DNA of 64,000 nucleotides from Thiothrix sp. (lineage in GTDB: Bacteria > Pseudomonadota > Gammaproteobacteria > Thiotrichales > Thiotrichaceae), in the NCBI RefSeq assembly GCF_028714775.1, contig NZ_JAQTLS010000019.1, forward strand, positions 1-64,000. The letters are read 5' to 3'. The translations under genes and the position numbers were made by a program. Positions 47,298 to 57,148 of the stretch are shown here, one piece after another. How positions within the stretch are numbered: the stretch's first letter is position 1; each line of letters starts with the position of its first letter. The notes under the pieces are model-generated. The model was not told the origin of the DNA. It was given only the letters and a program-made list of their open reading frames with translations, and did no database searches.

Positions 47298-48073
47298 AGA
47301 TACCCACGACCACAGGTTGGCTACTTTTTTGCGGGCTGATGCTGAACAGCGTTACCGCCTACGCGCTCGAACTCAAAGGCCGCTTGGAATGGGTACACAA
47401 AGTTGAAATGCGTGTGGTCGAAAATGGTGTGGTGGAAGAAGTCAATGTCACCACCGGGCAACACGTCAAACAGGGTGATCTGTTGCTGCGCATGGATCAA
47501 CGCAAACAAAAAGCCACCCTCTTGGAAGCCAAAGCCCGCGTTGCCCGCGCTAAACTCGGCACAGATGACGCGACCCGCGAAACTACCCGCACCCAAGAAT
47601 TGTTTGACCGTGGCCTGATTTCTGAAGAAGAACTCAAAGATGGCGAACTAAAAACCGCCGTTGCCAATACCGAAAGCGAATCCGCCAAAGCAGACGAAGA
47701 AGCCGCACAAGTTGCCCTAGAACGCAGTGAATTACACGCCCCCTTTTCCGGCATCATCGTCAGTAATACCGCATGGAAAGGCGCAGTTATCTTCGCCAAC
47801 CAACAGAAAGACCCGATAATTACCTTTGCGCCGGATGACCAAATGCTTGCCCGCGTGCTGGTCACTGCCGATGTTTTGCGCCACTACCCGGTAGGCTCGT
47901 CTGCGCAAGTGTTGGTAAATGGCGATAACCGTAGCGGCAAAGTTTACAGCCAAGGCGTAGAAGCAGTACGGATTGAGCCGGAAGGCGCGATCTACGAACT
48001 GGACATCATCTTCAAGCGTGACCCCAAAGAGTTGCTGAGACCCGCCGAATCGGTGAAAGTGATCCTGCCCTAA
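47294..48073 (+). CDS. HlyD-like periplasmic adaptor protein
   Basis: The 259-residue precursor has a signal peptide (about 1-24) instead of an inner-membrane anchor. It then shows a lipoyl-type hairpin (VVENGVVEEVNVTTGQHVKQGDLLLRMD), a coiled coil (about 70-140), the second lipoyl half (APFSGIIVSNTAWKGAVI) and beta-barrel strands. It resembles membrane fusion proteins of tripartite exporters. It overlaps the TolC-like gene by four bases. No pump gene follows; the next gene runs in the opposite direction. Confidence 0.8.
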   Translation: MKIPTTTGWLLFCGLMLNSVTAYALELKGRLEWVHKVEMRVVENGVVEEVNVTTGQHVKQGDLLLRMDQRKQKATLLEAKARVARAKLGTDDATRETTRTQELFDRGLISEEELKDGELKTAVANTESESAKADEEAAQVALERSELHAPFSGIIVSNTAWKGAVIFANQQKDPIITFAPDDQMLARVLVTADVLRHYPVGSSAQVLVNGDNRSGKVYSQGVEAVRIEPEGAIYELDIIFKRDPKELLRPAESVKVILP

Positions 48074-48768
48074 TCGAGCTTCTGCAAATACGCCGCCCCG
48101 CCAATCGAACGCATCTGACGTAAAATCCGGCTCTGGCGTGCGCGGACATACCCTGAAGGTTTCGCCGCATTGAACTTGGTCGGCGCAGGTAAAACTGCCG
48201 CCAACAACGCTGCATCTGCCGCCCCCAATTTGCCCACAGGCTTATTCAGCAGGTTTTGTGCCGCAGCACCCACGCCGTAATCGGCCTTACCGAACTGCGC
48301 GGTATTCAGGTACACCTCCAGAATGCGGTCTTTCGACCAGAGAATTTCGATCAGACCCGCGATTCCCCATTCCAAGCCTTTGCGCACGTAACTGCGCCCT
48401 TGCCACAGGAACAAGTTCTTCGCCAATTGCTGGGTAATGGTGCTGCCACCGCCGGTTTTACGCCCCTTCAATTCGGCATTGATCGCTGCGGTGGTCGCTT
48501 CCACATCAACGCCCCAATGTTCCGCGAAACGCTGGTCTTCGGAAGCAATCACCGCCAATTGCATCGGGCGCGGAATTTCATCCAAGCTCACCCAATCGTG
48601 GCGCACAAACGGCACGTCAGCACTGAAAATGGCCACCACATCCTGCCGCAACATGAAGGCGGAAGTAGGCACTGGAAGCCAACGAAAAATCAGCAACCAC
48701 ACACATAGCGCCACAAACAGCATTAGGGGAATACGCCACAAGCGGGCTATCCAAGGTTTTACAACCAT
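48070..48768 (-). CDS. mtgA: Monofunctional peptidoglycan glycosyltransferase
   Basis: The 232-residue GT51 enzyme has one N-terminal TM helix (about 12-32), the catalytic Glu in ASEDQRFAEHWGVD, and the GGSTITQQLAKNLFLW signature. It polymerises glycan strands from lipid II. ATG 48768 gives the usual length; upstream in-frame Met codons add unrelated sequence overlapping the divergent ABC gene. It converges on the adaptor gene with a four-base overlap. Confidence 0.92.
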   Translation of the reverse strand: MVVKPWIARLWRIPLMLFVALCVWLLIFRWLPVPTSAFMLRQDVVAIFSADVPFVRHDWVSLDEIPRPMQLAVIASEDQRFAEHWGVDVEATTAAINAELKGRKTGGGSTITQQLAKNLFLWQGRSYVRKGLEWGIAGLIEILWSKDRILEVYLNTAQFGKADYGVGAAAQNLLNKPVGKLGAADAALLAAVLPAPTKFNAAKPSGYVRARQSRILRQMRSIGGAAYLQKLD

Positions 48769-48879
48769 CGTTCTATAACAACCCATACTCAACACAATGG
48801 CGCGTATTATGCCACAACAAGCCCTCAGCGGTGAGAACATGCTAACATTCGCGCTTTCACCCCTGACAAGAACAAGCAC

Positions 48880-49806
48880 ATGACGGCAGCATTGGACATC
48901 CAAGGTTTGCGCAAAACCTACAGCAACGGTTTTACCGCCCTGAAAGGCATCGACTTGCGTGTGGAGCAAGGTGATTTCTTTGCCCTACTCGGTGCAAATG
49001 GTGCAGGCAAATCCACCACCATCGGCATTGTCAGCTCGTTGGTCAACAAAACCGCAGGCAGTGTCAGCATTTTTGGCTACGACCTTGATAACCAGCGCGA
49101 ACTCGCCAAAGCACAGATCGGGCTGGTTCCACAGGAATTCAATTTCAATATTTTCGAGCCAGTGGTGGAAATCATCGTCAACCAAGGTGGCTATTACGGT
49201 ATGCCACGCAGCGCCGCCTACGCCCGCGCCGAAATCCTGCTGAACCAACTCGGTTTATGGGACAAACGCCATGACCAAGCCAAAAGCCTTTCCGGCGGGA
49301 TGAAACGCCGCCTGATGATTGCCCGTTCGCTGGTACACAACCCGCGCCTGCTAATCCTTGACGAACCAACGGCTGGAGTCGACATTGAAATCCGCCGCTC
49401 CATGTGGGAATTCTTAAGCCAATTGAATGCCGATGGCACAACCATCATCCTCACCACGCACTATCTGGAAGAGGCCGAAAGCCTGTGCCGCAACATTGGC
49501 ATCATCGACAAAGGCGAACTGATCGAAAATACCAGCATGAAACAACTGCTCAACCGCCTAGATACCGAAAGCTACGTGTTTGACCTCGCCGAACCCATCG
49601 AAAGCCTGCCCGTCACCAGCAACTTGTGCCATTTTACCTTGCGTGACCCAACCACGCTGGAAGTGGTGTTCCACAAGGCGCATTACTCACTCAACCAAAT
49701 ATTCGCCTTCCTCAACGAACATGAGGTAAACATCCGCAGTATGCGCAATAAAACCAACCGCTTGGAACAGCTTTTCATGGATTTGGTCGAGGGCAATAAG
49801 GCATGA
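48880..49806 (+). CDS. ABC-2 type exporter ATPase (YadG-like)
   Basis: The 308-residue protein has Walker A GANGAGKST (about 38-46), signature LSGGMKRR (about 140), Walker B LLILDEPTAGVD (about 161) and the H-loop THYLEEAE. It pairs with the following permease gene, whose start overlaps its end by four bases. The pair resembles YadG/YadH of E. coli; the substrate is unknown. Confidence 0.9.
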   Translation: MTAALDIQGLRKTYSNGFTALKGIDLRVEQGDFFALLGANGAGKSTTIGIVSSLVNKTAGSVSIFGYDLDNQRELAKAQIGLVPQEFNFNIFEPVVEIIVNQGGYYGMPRSAAYARAEILLNQLGLWDKRHDQAKSLSGGMKRRLMIARSLVHNPRLLILDEPTAGVDIEIRRSMWEFLSQLNADGTTIILTTHYLEEAESLCRNIGIIDKGELIENTSMKQLLNRLDTESYVFDLAEPIESLPVTSNLCHFTLRDPTTLEVVFHKAHYSLNQIFAFLNEHEVNIRSMRNKTNRLEQLFMDLVEGNKA

Positions 49807-50576
49807 ATGCACAACAAAAATGGGTGGCCTACTACACCATACTGGTACGTGAAGTACTGCGTTTCACGCGCATCTGGGTGCAAACCATCATCCCGCCCGT
49901 GATTACTACCGCGTTGTATTTCGTTATCTTCGGTAACTTGATCGGCTCACAGATCGGCAAAATGGAAGGCCATTCCTACATTGAATTTATCGTGCCGGGG
50001 CTGATCATGATGAGCGTCATCACCAACTCCTATGCCAACGTGGTGTCATCGTTTTACAGCTCGAAATTTCAGGGCAATATTGCTGAAATGCTGGTATCCC
50101 CTACTCCTAACTGGATCATATTGCTGGGGTATGTCAGTGGTGGCGTGGCTCGCGGCGTTACCGTCGGGGTTGCGGTAACACTGGTTTCGCTACTGTTCAG
50201 CAACCTGTATATCCAGCACTTTTGGATTACCCTGACCATCGCCATCCTGACTTCAGCGCTGTTCGCACTAGCGGGGCTGATCAATGCCGCGTATGCGAAA
50301 AGCTTCGACGACATCACCATCATTCCCACTTTTGTACTGACACCGCTGACTTATCTGGGCGGGGTCTTTTACTCCATCGCCATGCTGCCGCCTTTCTGGC
50401 AAAAATTGTCGCTGCTCAACCCGGTGCTGTACATGGTGAACGGCTTCCGCTACGGCATTTTAGGGATCGCGGATATAAGCGTGTGGATCAGTTACGCCGT
50501 CATCAGTAGCTTCATCCTGCTGTTGGGCGGATTCGGCCTGTATTTGCTGAACAAAGGCATCGGCATCAGGAGCTGA
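49803..50576 (+). CDS. ABC-2 type permease (YadH-like)
   Basis: The 257-residue protein has six hydrophobic segments and the ABC-2 signature region TYLGGVFYSIAMLPPFWQKLSLLNPVLYMVNGFRYG. It forms an exporter with the ATPase before it. Its end overlaps the converging Wzc-like gene by 11 bases. It could export a lipid or polysaccharide, given the neighbouring cluster, but the family also occurs away from such clusters. Confidence 0.9.
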   Translation: MNAQQKWVAYYTILVREVLRFTRIWVQTIIPPVITTALYFVIFGNLIGSQIGKMEGHSYIEFIVPGLIMMSVITNSYANVVSSFYSSKFQGNIAEMLVSPTPNWIILLGYVSGGVARGVTVGVAVTLVSLLFSNLYIQHFWITLTIAILTSALFALAGLINAAYAKSFDDITIIPTFVLTPLTYLGGVFYSIAMLPPFWQKLSLLNPVLYMVNGFRYGILGIADISVWISYAVISSFILLLGGFGLYLLNKGIGIRS

Positions 50577-52836
50577 CGGGCGCTAGGTTCAATCCGCCGC
50601 GCTTACCTTTTACCTGTTTCGGACGTTCGCTGACCGGAATACGGGCTTGGTAACGGTTTGGATAGCGGTAATCGAAGGTACGGTCTTGCGATTTGACCAT
50701 CAAGAACCCCACCACATTCCGTTTTGCGCGGCGCAGTTGTTCAATGGTGTTCAACAGGCGTTTACGGTTGATGTTGTCTTCATCAGTAACGATCAGCGTT
50801 GCTTGTGCCATTGCGGACAGGTAAATCGCATCGGCAAACCCCGCAACGGGTGGCGCATCAATAATGACGCTATCAAAATGCCGAGGAGCAAGTGCCAACA
50901 ATTGCGCCATCGCAGGGCTAGAGACCATCCGTACCGGATCAGCATTTAGGGTTCCGGCAGTCACCAGATACAAACCTTTAACATCACGCACTGGCAGGGT
51001 AACAGTACCAATATCGACTTCTCCGCCCAGAAAATTACTTAAACCCTTGTAGTTATCCACCCCCATTTTCGTGTGGAGGGATGGCTTGCGCAGGTCAGCA
51101 TCAATCAACAGCACTTTGAAACCTTGCTGCGCTTGACTCACGGCAATATTGACCGCTGACGTAGATTTGCCCTCACCAGGATTGACACTGGTAATCAAAG
51201 TAACACGCGGCGCACCACCCGGCAGGATGAAGCGTAAGTTGGCTGTTGCCACCCGGTAAGCCTCCGCCAGCGAGGAGCCGACATCATGGATGACTGCGAT
51301 AGCCAATTTGTTTTTAGCCAAGTTGCGTACACGCGGAATTGTGCCCAATACCGGCAAACCACTGAGTGCCTGCAACTCACTGACCGAAGCCACCGTTTGC
51401 CCAAGGGTTTCCCGCAACAGTGCAATACCTGCCCCCAACATTAAGCCGACCAAACTGCCAATAATCAGGTTGAGCGTCCGTTTGGGACGGAAAATATCAT
51501 CGGATGGCACAGCAATATCCACAATTTTGATATTGCTGCTGGTCACATTGGCAGCAACGTTGACCTCTTTCATGCGCTGCAACAAACCGTCGTACAAGTT
51601 ACGGCTGGTTTCCACCTCACGTTTCAGGGCGTTGTATTCAATGCTGCGGTCACGCAGGTTGACCAACTCTCCCTTGAAAGCATCCAGTTCAGCACGCACC
51701 CCATCTTCCAACTTTTTCGCCGCTGCATAATCAGCCTGCAACGATTGTTTTAGCCCACCCACTTCGTTTTGCAGTTGGCTACGGGTTTCCTGTATTTGTT
51801 GTTGTAGGCTCTGCATTTCCGGGTAAGCGGGTTTGAACAGTTTGAGCTTTTCCTGATACTGCGCTTCCAACGTGACCAAATTTTGCTTGATGCCTGTGAT
51901 AACTGGATTATTCAGGACTTCACGCACATTGCCTGTCCTATTCCCTTGGATCATCAGGCTTTCCGCCTGAATCCGGTTACGTTCAGCAGCACCTAAGGCT
52001 AAATACAGGTCATCCAACTTTTTGGATTCGCTGGACTGCGCAGATTGCTCTGAGCCGCCATTATTCACATCCAAGATATTATTCTGCTTGGCGTATTCAA
52101 CCAATTTCGCCTCTTGCATGGTCAAGCGGGTACGGGCTTTCTCCATCTCCTGTTCCAGAAACGCTTTGGCATAGGAATCCGTTTCGCTCTGGGAGTTGAT
52201 GTTTTCTTTGATAAAAGCATTAACCAAGGCATTGACGATTTCCGCTGACAGCACCGGATCAGGGCTTTCGTAAAAGACTTTGACCAAATGGGTCTTTTCA
52301 ATCGGTTCGACATACAGGTTCTTGGCAAAAACTGCCACGTAATCAACTGGCTTGGCGGCATTATTACCCTCATCCCTAGTAGGCAACAGGCTTTTCAGGA
52401 ATGCTTTCAGCGGGTTGGGCTTGGGTGCTTTCCCAAACAAACGTTGTTGCAAGTTCAGCTCAGCCATCACCGTTTCCGCCAACTTGCGGCTTTTCAGTTG
52501 CTCGTATTGGGTGCGGAAGAAAGGGTCTTGTTCCCCCATGTCAGGTGAGGTAGTGCTTACCGTGCCAAAATTGACGACTTGCGCCCCTTCTTTTTCAATT
52601 TGTACCGTAGCACCTGCCCGGTATGAGGGCGGGGTTGTCCACGTAAAATAGGCCGTCAGCAACATGACCGTCAAAGCAATCAGCAATAATGTCCATTTTT
52701 GCCGAACCAGACGACGCCACACATCTTCAAGGCTCAAACCGTTTGCAGCCCCCGTAACAGGCAGCGTCATGCGGGGGGCAGGCACGCCAGCGTCCGGCGG
52801 GTAGTTGAGCATTTTTTCATTAGAAATAATTTGCAT
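50566..52836 (-). CDS. Wzc-like polysaccharide co-polymerase / tyrosine autokinase
   Basis: The roughly 756-residue protein has a Wzz domain with two TM helices (about 50-70 and 445-465) and a long coiled-coil periplasmic part (about 200-400). A cytoplasmic BY-kinase domain follows with Walker A NPGEGKST, Walker A' LLIDADLRKP and Walker B VIIDAPP. The C-terminus holds three tyrosines in DYRYPNRY, fewer than in E. coli Wzc. It controls polymer length and export in Wzx/Wzy-type systems. ATG 52836 is chosen; a later Met eight residues on is possible. Divergent from the FemAB gene. Confidence 0.9.
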   Translation of the reverse strand: MQIISNEKMLNYPPDAGVPAPRMTLPVTGAANGLSLEDVWRRLVRQKWTLLLIALTVMLLTAYFTWTTPPSYRAGATVQIEKEGAQVVNFGTVSTTSPDMGEQDPFFRTQYEQLKSRKLAETVMAELNLQQRLFGKAPKPNPLKAFLKSLLPTRDEGNNAAKPVDYVAVFAKNLYVEPIEKTHLVKVFYESPDPVLSAEIVNALVNAFIKENINSQSETDSYAKAFLEQEMEKARTRLTMQEAKLVEYAKQNNILDVNNGGSEQSAQSSESKKLDDLYLALGAAERNRIQAESLMIQGNRTGNVREVLNNPVITGIKQNLVTLEAQYQEKLKLFKPAYPEMQSLQQQIQETRSQLQNEVGGLKQSLQADYAAAKKLEDGVRAELDAFKGELVNLRDRSIEYNALKREVETSRNLYDGLLQRMKEVNVAANVTSSNIKIVDIAVPSDDIFRPKRTLNLIIGSLVGLMLGAGIALLRETLGQTVASVSELQALSGLPVLGTIPRVRNLAKNKLAIAVIHDVGSSLAEAYRVATANLRFILPGGAPRVTLITSVNPGEGKSTSAVNIAVSQAQQGFKVLLIDADLRKPSLHTKMGVDNYKGLSNFLGGEVDIGTVTLPVRDVKGLYLVTAGTLNADPVRMVSSPAMAQLLALAPRHFDSVIIDAPPVAGFADAIYLSAMAQATLIVTDEDNINRKRLLNTIEQLRRAKRNVVGFLMVKSQDRTFDYRYPNRYQARIPVSERPKQVKGKRGGLNLAPVSS

Positions 52837-53062
52837 AACGTTTCTAGTAATATCGTTGTTCTGACACCTGTATTGTCTGCGCCCTGCCCCACAGCCGCAA
52901 ACCATAAACTAGCATTCGTAAGCGTTTTATGGACAAACGGATAGCCCCCCAATTTTGCTTGCCTTTCACCCCACAAAGCCCGCCCGTTAATCTGCCGGAA
53001 CTGGCAAGCCTGCCTTGAAAACCCTACAAATGGGGGAATCAAAAAAATCAAGATGATGCCGC
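52837..53062. other. 226-base divergent intergenic region of the polysaccharide cluster
   Basis: The region separates the Wzc-like gene (minus) from the FemAB-like gene (plus) and must hold both promoters. No clear promoter, repeat or terminator is recognisable. Confidence 0.6.
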
Positions 53063-54061
53063 ATGACCCTACTGATAACACCCGACCCAAACTTGTTGGA
53101 ACAGCCTGTTTCCGCAGCGGTTTTCTCCACGCCAGCATTCCGCGCCATCATCGCCCACGAATTCAGGCTCAAAGCGGTGCAGATACACATGCAGGCCGAC
53201 GGGAAAAGCGTGCTGATCCCTGCATTTATGCGCCGCACGCTATGGGGAAAAAAGACCCTTATTCTTGGCGCGGGCTTCGATAAAACCGGCGTTATCCCAG
53301 ATATTGCTGCCAACGCTTACAGCCAAATTATCGAACAACTTGCACAGGAACTGAGCGCGACAGACATCAGTACGTTGGAAATTCGCACCACCCAACACAT
53401 CCCCTGCCTGACCGATGAGTCCGACAAGGTGGAACTGAACATTGATATAAACACTGGCGTCGAGGCCATCTGGAACGGGCTTTCCACCAACACCCGCAAA
53501 AATATTCGCCGTCCGCTGAAACAGGGGTTTACTGCCGTTGTAGGCAAAACACCTGCATTGCTGGATGAATTTTACCAACTCTACCGCATGAGCCTGCACG
53601 ATATTGGCAGCCTTCCACACCCACAACAATTTTTCACGGATTTATTGGCACAATGCCCCGAACATCTGGAAATTTTCGTTGGTTATATGGACGGCATCCC
53701 GGTGGTATCTTCGGTAAATTTTATCAGTACAGATGAAATTTACGGCGCGTGGTCAGGCATTCACAGCGCTTATAAAAAGCACAATGTTTTCATCGCCATG
53801 CTATGGAAAATGGTTGAACACTGCGGAACCCGCGGGCGCAAAACCTATAACTTGGGGCGCTCGTCAGAAGGCAGCAACCCCTACCTGTTCAAGCTAAAAC
53901 TCGCCAACCGGGCACACAAAATTTACTACTACCGAGTCAAGATTGCGCCCCCCCAAAAAACGCATTCGCGGGTACATGACGCCGCCTCATGGTTAATCCG
54001 CCATACCCCGGAAGCGGTGATGTACGGGCTTTCCCGCACCTTGATCCACAAATTTTATTGA
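53063..54061 (+). CDS. FemAB-like GNAT-fold protein of the polysaccharide cluster
   Basis: The 332-residue protein has the two GNAT-like halves of the FemAB family, with STNTRKNIRRPLKQG (about 140-155) and NLGRSSEGSNPYLFKLKLA near the C-terminus. Close relatives occur in exopolysaccharide loci linked to the XrtA/PEP-CTERM system. It may attach an aminoacyl or acyl group to the polymer or its precursor; the substrate is unknown. It is the first gene of a plus-strand trio with a glycosyltransferase and a deacetylase. Confidence 0.8.
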   Translation: MTLLITPDPNLLEQPVSAAVFSTPAFRAIIAHEFRLKAVQIHMQADGKSVLIPAFMRRTLWGKKTLILGAGFDKTGVIPDIAANAYSQIIEQLAQELSATDISTLEIRTTQHIPCLTDESDKVELNIDINTGVEAIWNGLSTNTRKNIRRPLKQGFTAVVGKTPALLDEFYQLYRMSLHDIGSLPHPQQFFTDLLAQCPEHLEIFVGYMDGIPVVSSVNFISTDEIYGAWSGIHSAYKKHNVFIAMLWKMVEHCGTRGRKTYNLGRSSEGSNPYLFKLKLANRAHKIYYYRVKIAPPQKTHSRVHDAASWLIRHTPEAVMYGLSRTLIHKFY

Positions 54062-54068
54062 AACACTA

Positions 54069-55229
54069 ATGACTAACAACATGAAAATCCTAGAAGTTTG
54101 CACCGTCAGCAGCTCTGCTTACGCACTGGTTTTCCAGCGTGCCCACGCGCTCAACCAACGCCATGCCGGACGTATGCAGGTTGACTTATTGTGCAGTGAT
54201 GGCCCGGAAGTCGCCTTGATGCAGGAAAAAGGGATGCAGGCGCTAGTCGAAACCCTACACCGCAGCTTAAACCCGCTACAACTGGCACGTTCTGCATGGA
54301 ATTTGCGCCGTGCTATCAAACGCGGCGGCTATGACGCAGTACACCTGCATTTCGGCATCCCCGGTCTGGTTGGGCGTTTTCTGGCTTTGTTCGACCAGCA
54401 AACGGTGTGGATTTACCAAAGTCACGGTTACAGCATTGCGGAAAATACCAGCCCATTAGCGCGTTGGGTTTACCTGCTGATCGAGAAAGCGCTGAAAAAA
54501 ACCGTACGCTATTCGCTGTTCCAATTGCATGGAGACATGGAACTGGCGCGGCAACACAAATTGCTCTCTGAAGAACAAATGGTTTATTTGGGAAATGGCG
54601 TTGACCTGCAACGGTTTGCCCCCGCCAGTGAGGAAAGGGACGCAGGACACCCAACCGTATTTGGAATGGTGGCGAGGTTTGAACCGATCAAGAACCATGC
54701 GTTATTGCTGGATGCGGTGGAATTACTGGCAAAACAGACCCGTGATTTCAAGGTAAAACTGATTGGTCAGGGGCATCTGAAGGCGCAAGTGCAAGCGCTT
54801 ATCCAGCAAAAAGGGTTGGCTGATGTGGTGGAAATTGCGGAATACAGCAACGACATGCCGGAATTTTACCGCAGCATTGATGTGGGGATGTTAACCTCGT
54901 TTGCCGAAGGCATCCCGCGTGCTTTGATTGAACCAATGGCCTGCGGCAAGCCCGTGATCTGCACCGATGTCAAAGGTAGCCGCGAAGCCATCATTGACCA
55001 GCAAACCGGATTCAAATCCCCCATTGGTTCAGCCGCAGAATTGGCGCAACACATGCTTTGGTTTATCCAACACCCGCAACAATGCCAGCAAATGGGTAAC
55101 GCCGCACGCGAACATGCCCTCCAACACTTTGCTGAAGAACGCATCATCAACGCGCTCGGCAAGCTCTACCTGTCTTGCGGCGAGCCCCTTCATCAGGAGA
55201 AAACCCATGATCTTCACTGCCGACATTGA
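54069..55229 (+). CDS. Family 4 glycosyltransferase (GT-B fold)
   Basis: The 386-residue protein shows a GT4 C-terminal domain: VFGMVARFEPIKNHALLLDA, then EYSNDMPEFYRSIDVGMLTSFAEGIPRALIEPMACGKPVI, containing the E-x7-E nucleotide-sugar motif. It is cytoplasmic and should add a sugar to the repeat unit. ATG 54081 is an alternative start. Its end overlaps the deacetylase gene by 23 bases. Confidence 0.88.
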   Translation: MTNNMKILEVCTVSSSAYALVFQRAHALNQRHAGRMQVDLLCSDGPEVALMQEKGMQALVETLHRSLNPLQLARSAWNLRRAIKRGGYDAVHLHFGIPGLVGRFLALFDQQTVWIYQSHGYSIAENTSPLARWVYLLIEKALKKTVRYSLFQLHGDMELARQHKLLSEEQMVYLGNGVDLQRFAPASEERDAGHPTVFGMVARFEPIKNHALLLDAVELLAKQTRDFKVKLIGQGHLKAQVQALIQQKGLADVVEIAEYSNDMPEFYRSIDVGMLTSFAEGIPRALIEPMACGKPVICTDVKGSREAIIDQQTGFKSPIGSAAELAQHMLWFIQHPQQCQQMGNAAREHALQHFAEERIINALGKLYLSCGEPLHQEKTHDLHCRH

Positions 55230-56013
55230 AGATTGGCAACAATCGGTATACGACTTTGATCGCCCCGTTTCCAACCGGGTATTGCGCAATACCAGCCGCT
55301 TGCTGGACATTTTGGGCAATCACGGCGTTACTGGCACATTTTTCGTGCAAGGCATGGTGGCGGAAAAATTCCCTCAACTGGTCAAAGCCATCGCCCACGC
55401 AGGTCATGAGGTCGCCTGCCATTCCTACAGCCACCGCCGAATTTACAACCTCACCGAAGCACAATTCCGTGAAGAAATGCGCCGTTCGGTCAGCTCGCTG
55501 GAAGACATTACTGGCAACAAAGTGATCGGTTTCCGCGCCCCAACCTTTTCGGTACGCGATGAGTTTTTGGACTGGTACTGTGACATCCTGCATGAACAAG
55601 GGATCATTTACGACTCCTCCATCATGCTGGCGACCGTGCGTAGCTGTTACGGTTTTAGCGATGACGGTATCTTGCAACGGCTTGCTGCACGTGGGCTGGA
55701 CAGTTACCCGATGAGTGTTACGCGCGTGCTGGGCAAGAACCTGCCGGTACTGGGCGGTGGCTATTTTCGCATTTACCCGTACTGGTTAACCCACTGGCTG
55801 GCGCGGGGGCTGGATCATCGCACCAGTATTTTTTACATGCACCCTTATGAGCTGGATACCCACGAATACCGCGAGATGTCGCAACTTGTCGATATTCCAC
55901 CCAAAATGGCAGTGCACCAGTTTGCACGACGCGGCAGCATGAAAATAAAACTGCAAAAACTGCTGCACGATTACCCGTTCAGTTCGTTTCGGGATGTTTA
56001 TTACCCGGCATAA
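55207..56013 (+). CDS. Polysaccharide deacetylase, XrtA-associated type
   Basis: The 268-residue NodB-fold enzyme has the first catalytic Asp pair in FTADIEDWQ, the zinc His pair in ACHSYSHRRI and the RAPTFSV motif. The layout fits the DUF3473-type deacetylases found in XrtA-linked exopolysaccharide loci. It would remove N-acetyl groups from the polymer. ATG 55207 has AGGAG eight bases upstream. It converges on the next glycosyltransferase with a 35-base overlap. Confidence 0.88.
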   Translation: MIFTADIEDWQQSVYDFDRPVSNRVLRNTSRLLDILGNHGVTGTFFVQGMVAEKFPQLVKAIAHAGHEVACHSYSHRRIYNLTEAQFREEMRRSVSSLEDITGNKVIGFRAPTFSVRDEFLDWYCDILHEQGIIYDSSIMLATVRSCYGFSDDGILQRLAARGLDSYPMSVTRVLGKNLPVLGGGYFRIYPYWLTHWLARGLDHRTSIFYMHPYELDTHEYREMSQLVDIPPKMAVHQFARRGSMKIKLQKLLHDYPFSSFRDVYYPA

Positions 56014-57148
56014 GTCCGCGTAGCAAACGGCGGTAAGCATCGACGACTGCATCCAAACTGTACAGTGCCGTTATGCGTTGCTGTGCCCGCTCGCCTAAAG
56101 TTTGGCGCTGCGCTGGCGTTTGTTGCAGAATAATTTCCCACGCTTTTGCCAAAGCACGCGCATCGCCTGAGGAGACAACCAACCCAGTATCTGCCACACA
56201 TTCGGCAATATCCCCAACATCGGTCGCCACACACGGCACGCCTTGCGCCATTGCTTCCGCCAAAAATAGCGGGAAAGCCTCGCGTTGCGACGACAGTGTG
56301 GCAATATCCAATGCCGCGATCAAACGGGATGCATCCGTGCGCACGTCTAACAGATGCACCTTGGACTGATCCGGCACAGTTTCCAATAAAGTTTTCAGCG
56401 CGGGATTCGCAGCAGACATCCCTTCACCCGCCAGCAAGAAATGTGCGGCTTGCCCACTTTGCTGCAACAAGCTGATGGCGGCGAACAAGTTAGGAATATC
56501 CTTTTCCGGGACGGCGCGAGTCAAACTGCCAATCAACAGCGCATCCGCAGGGATACCGAGTTCCTGCCGGACTTGGCGATAATACTCCTCTCGATGACTC
56601 TCTTGGTGCGATGGAATGCCATTGGCAATCACTTGTGCGTGTTCAGTCGCATACCCCAATTCCTGATGGCGCTGCATACTGCGGCGCGAAACATACACAA
56701 TCCGCTGGGGAAAACGGGATAACCACCGCCCGACTTTGAGCACCAGCGCATGTTGGAAACGCTCCAGCGTGGCCTGTTCCGGGGTGTGATGCATTCCCCA
56801 CAGCAAGAGCGGACGACGACCGGAAAACCACCAAAGCAAAGTGGCGAACAAATTGCCGTGATGCATCCAGCCGTGGATGATTTGTGGCTTGATTCCGCGC
56901 ACCCAAGCAAACAGGCGCAGCAACGACAAGGGCAGTTTCACTAAATGGTTCAAGCCCAGCACATACACGGGGATACCGGCTTGCGCAAACTGCTGTTGGA
57001 TGCCGTCCACCTCAACCAGCGACACCACACAAGGCTTGTAATCATCACTAAAATCCGAACACGCCAGATTCAATAAAGCTTTTTGCGCCCCACCGACACT
57101 CAAGGAAGTGATGACATACAAAATCGTTTTTTCAGGGTGATATGCCAT
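55979..57148 (-). CDS. Family 4 glycosyltransferase
   Basis: The 389-residue GT-B protein begins with TSLSVGGAQKALLNLA and has the C-terminal sugar-nucleotide motif SSQREAFPLFLAEAMAQGVPCVATDVGDI. It is the downstream end of the long minus-strand polysaccharide run. Its start overlaps the pectate-lyase-like gene by 17 bases. Confidence 0.88.
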   Translation of the reverse strand: MAYHPEKTILYVITSLSVGGAQKALLNLACSDFSDDYKPCVVSLVEVDGIQQQFAQAGIPVYVLGLNHLVKLPLSLLRLFAWVRGIKPQIIHGWMHHGNLFATLLWWFSGRRPLLLWGMHHTPEQATLERFQHALVLKVGRWLSRFPQRIVYVSRRSMQRHQELGYATEHAQVIANGIPSHQESHREEYYRQVRQELGIPADALLIGSLTRAVPEKDIPNLFAAISLLQQSGQAAHFLLAGEGMSAANPALKTLLETVPDQSKVHLLDVRTDASRLIAALDIATLSSQREAFPLFLAEAMAQGVPCVATDVGDIAECVADTGLVVSSGDARALAKAWEIILQQTPAQRQTLGERAQQRITALYSLDAVVDAYRRLLRGLMPGNKHPETN

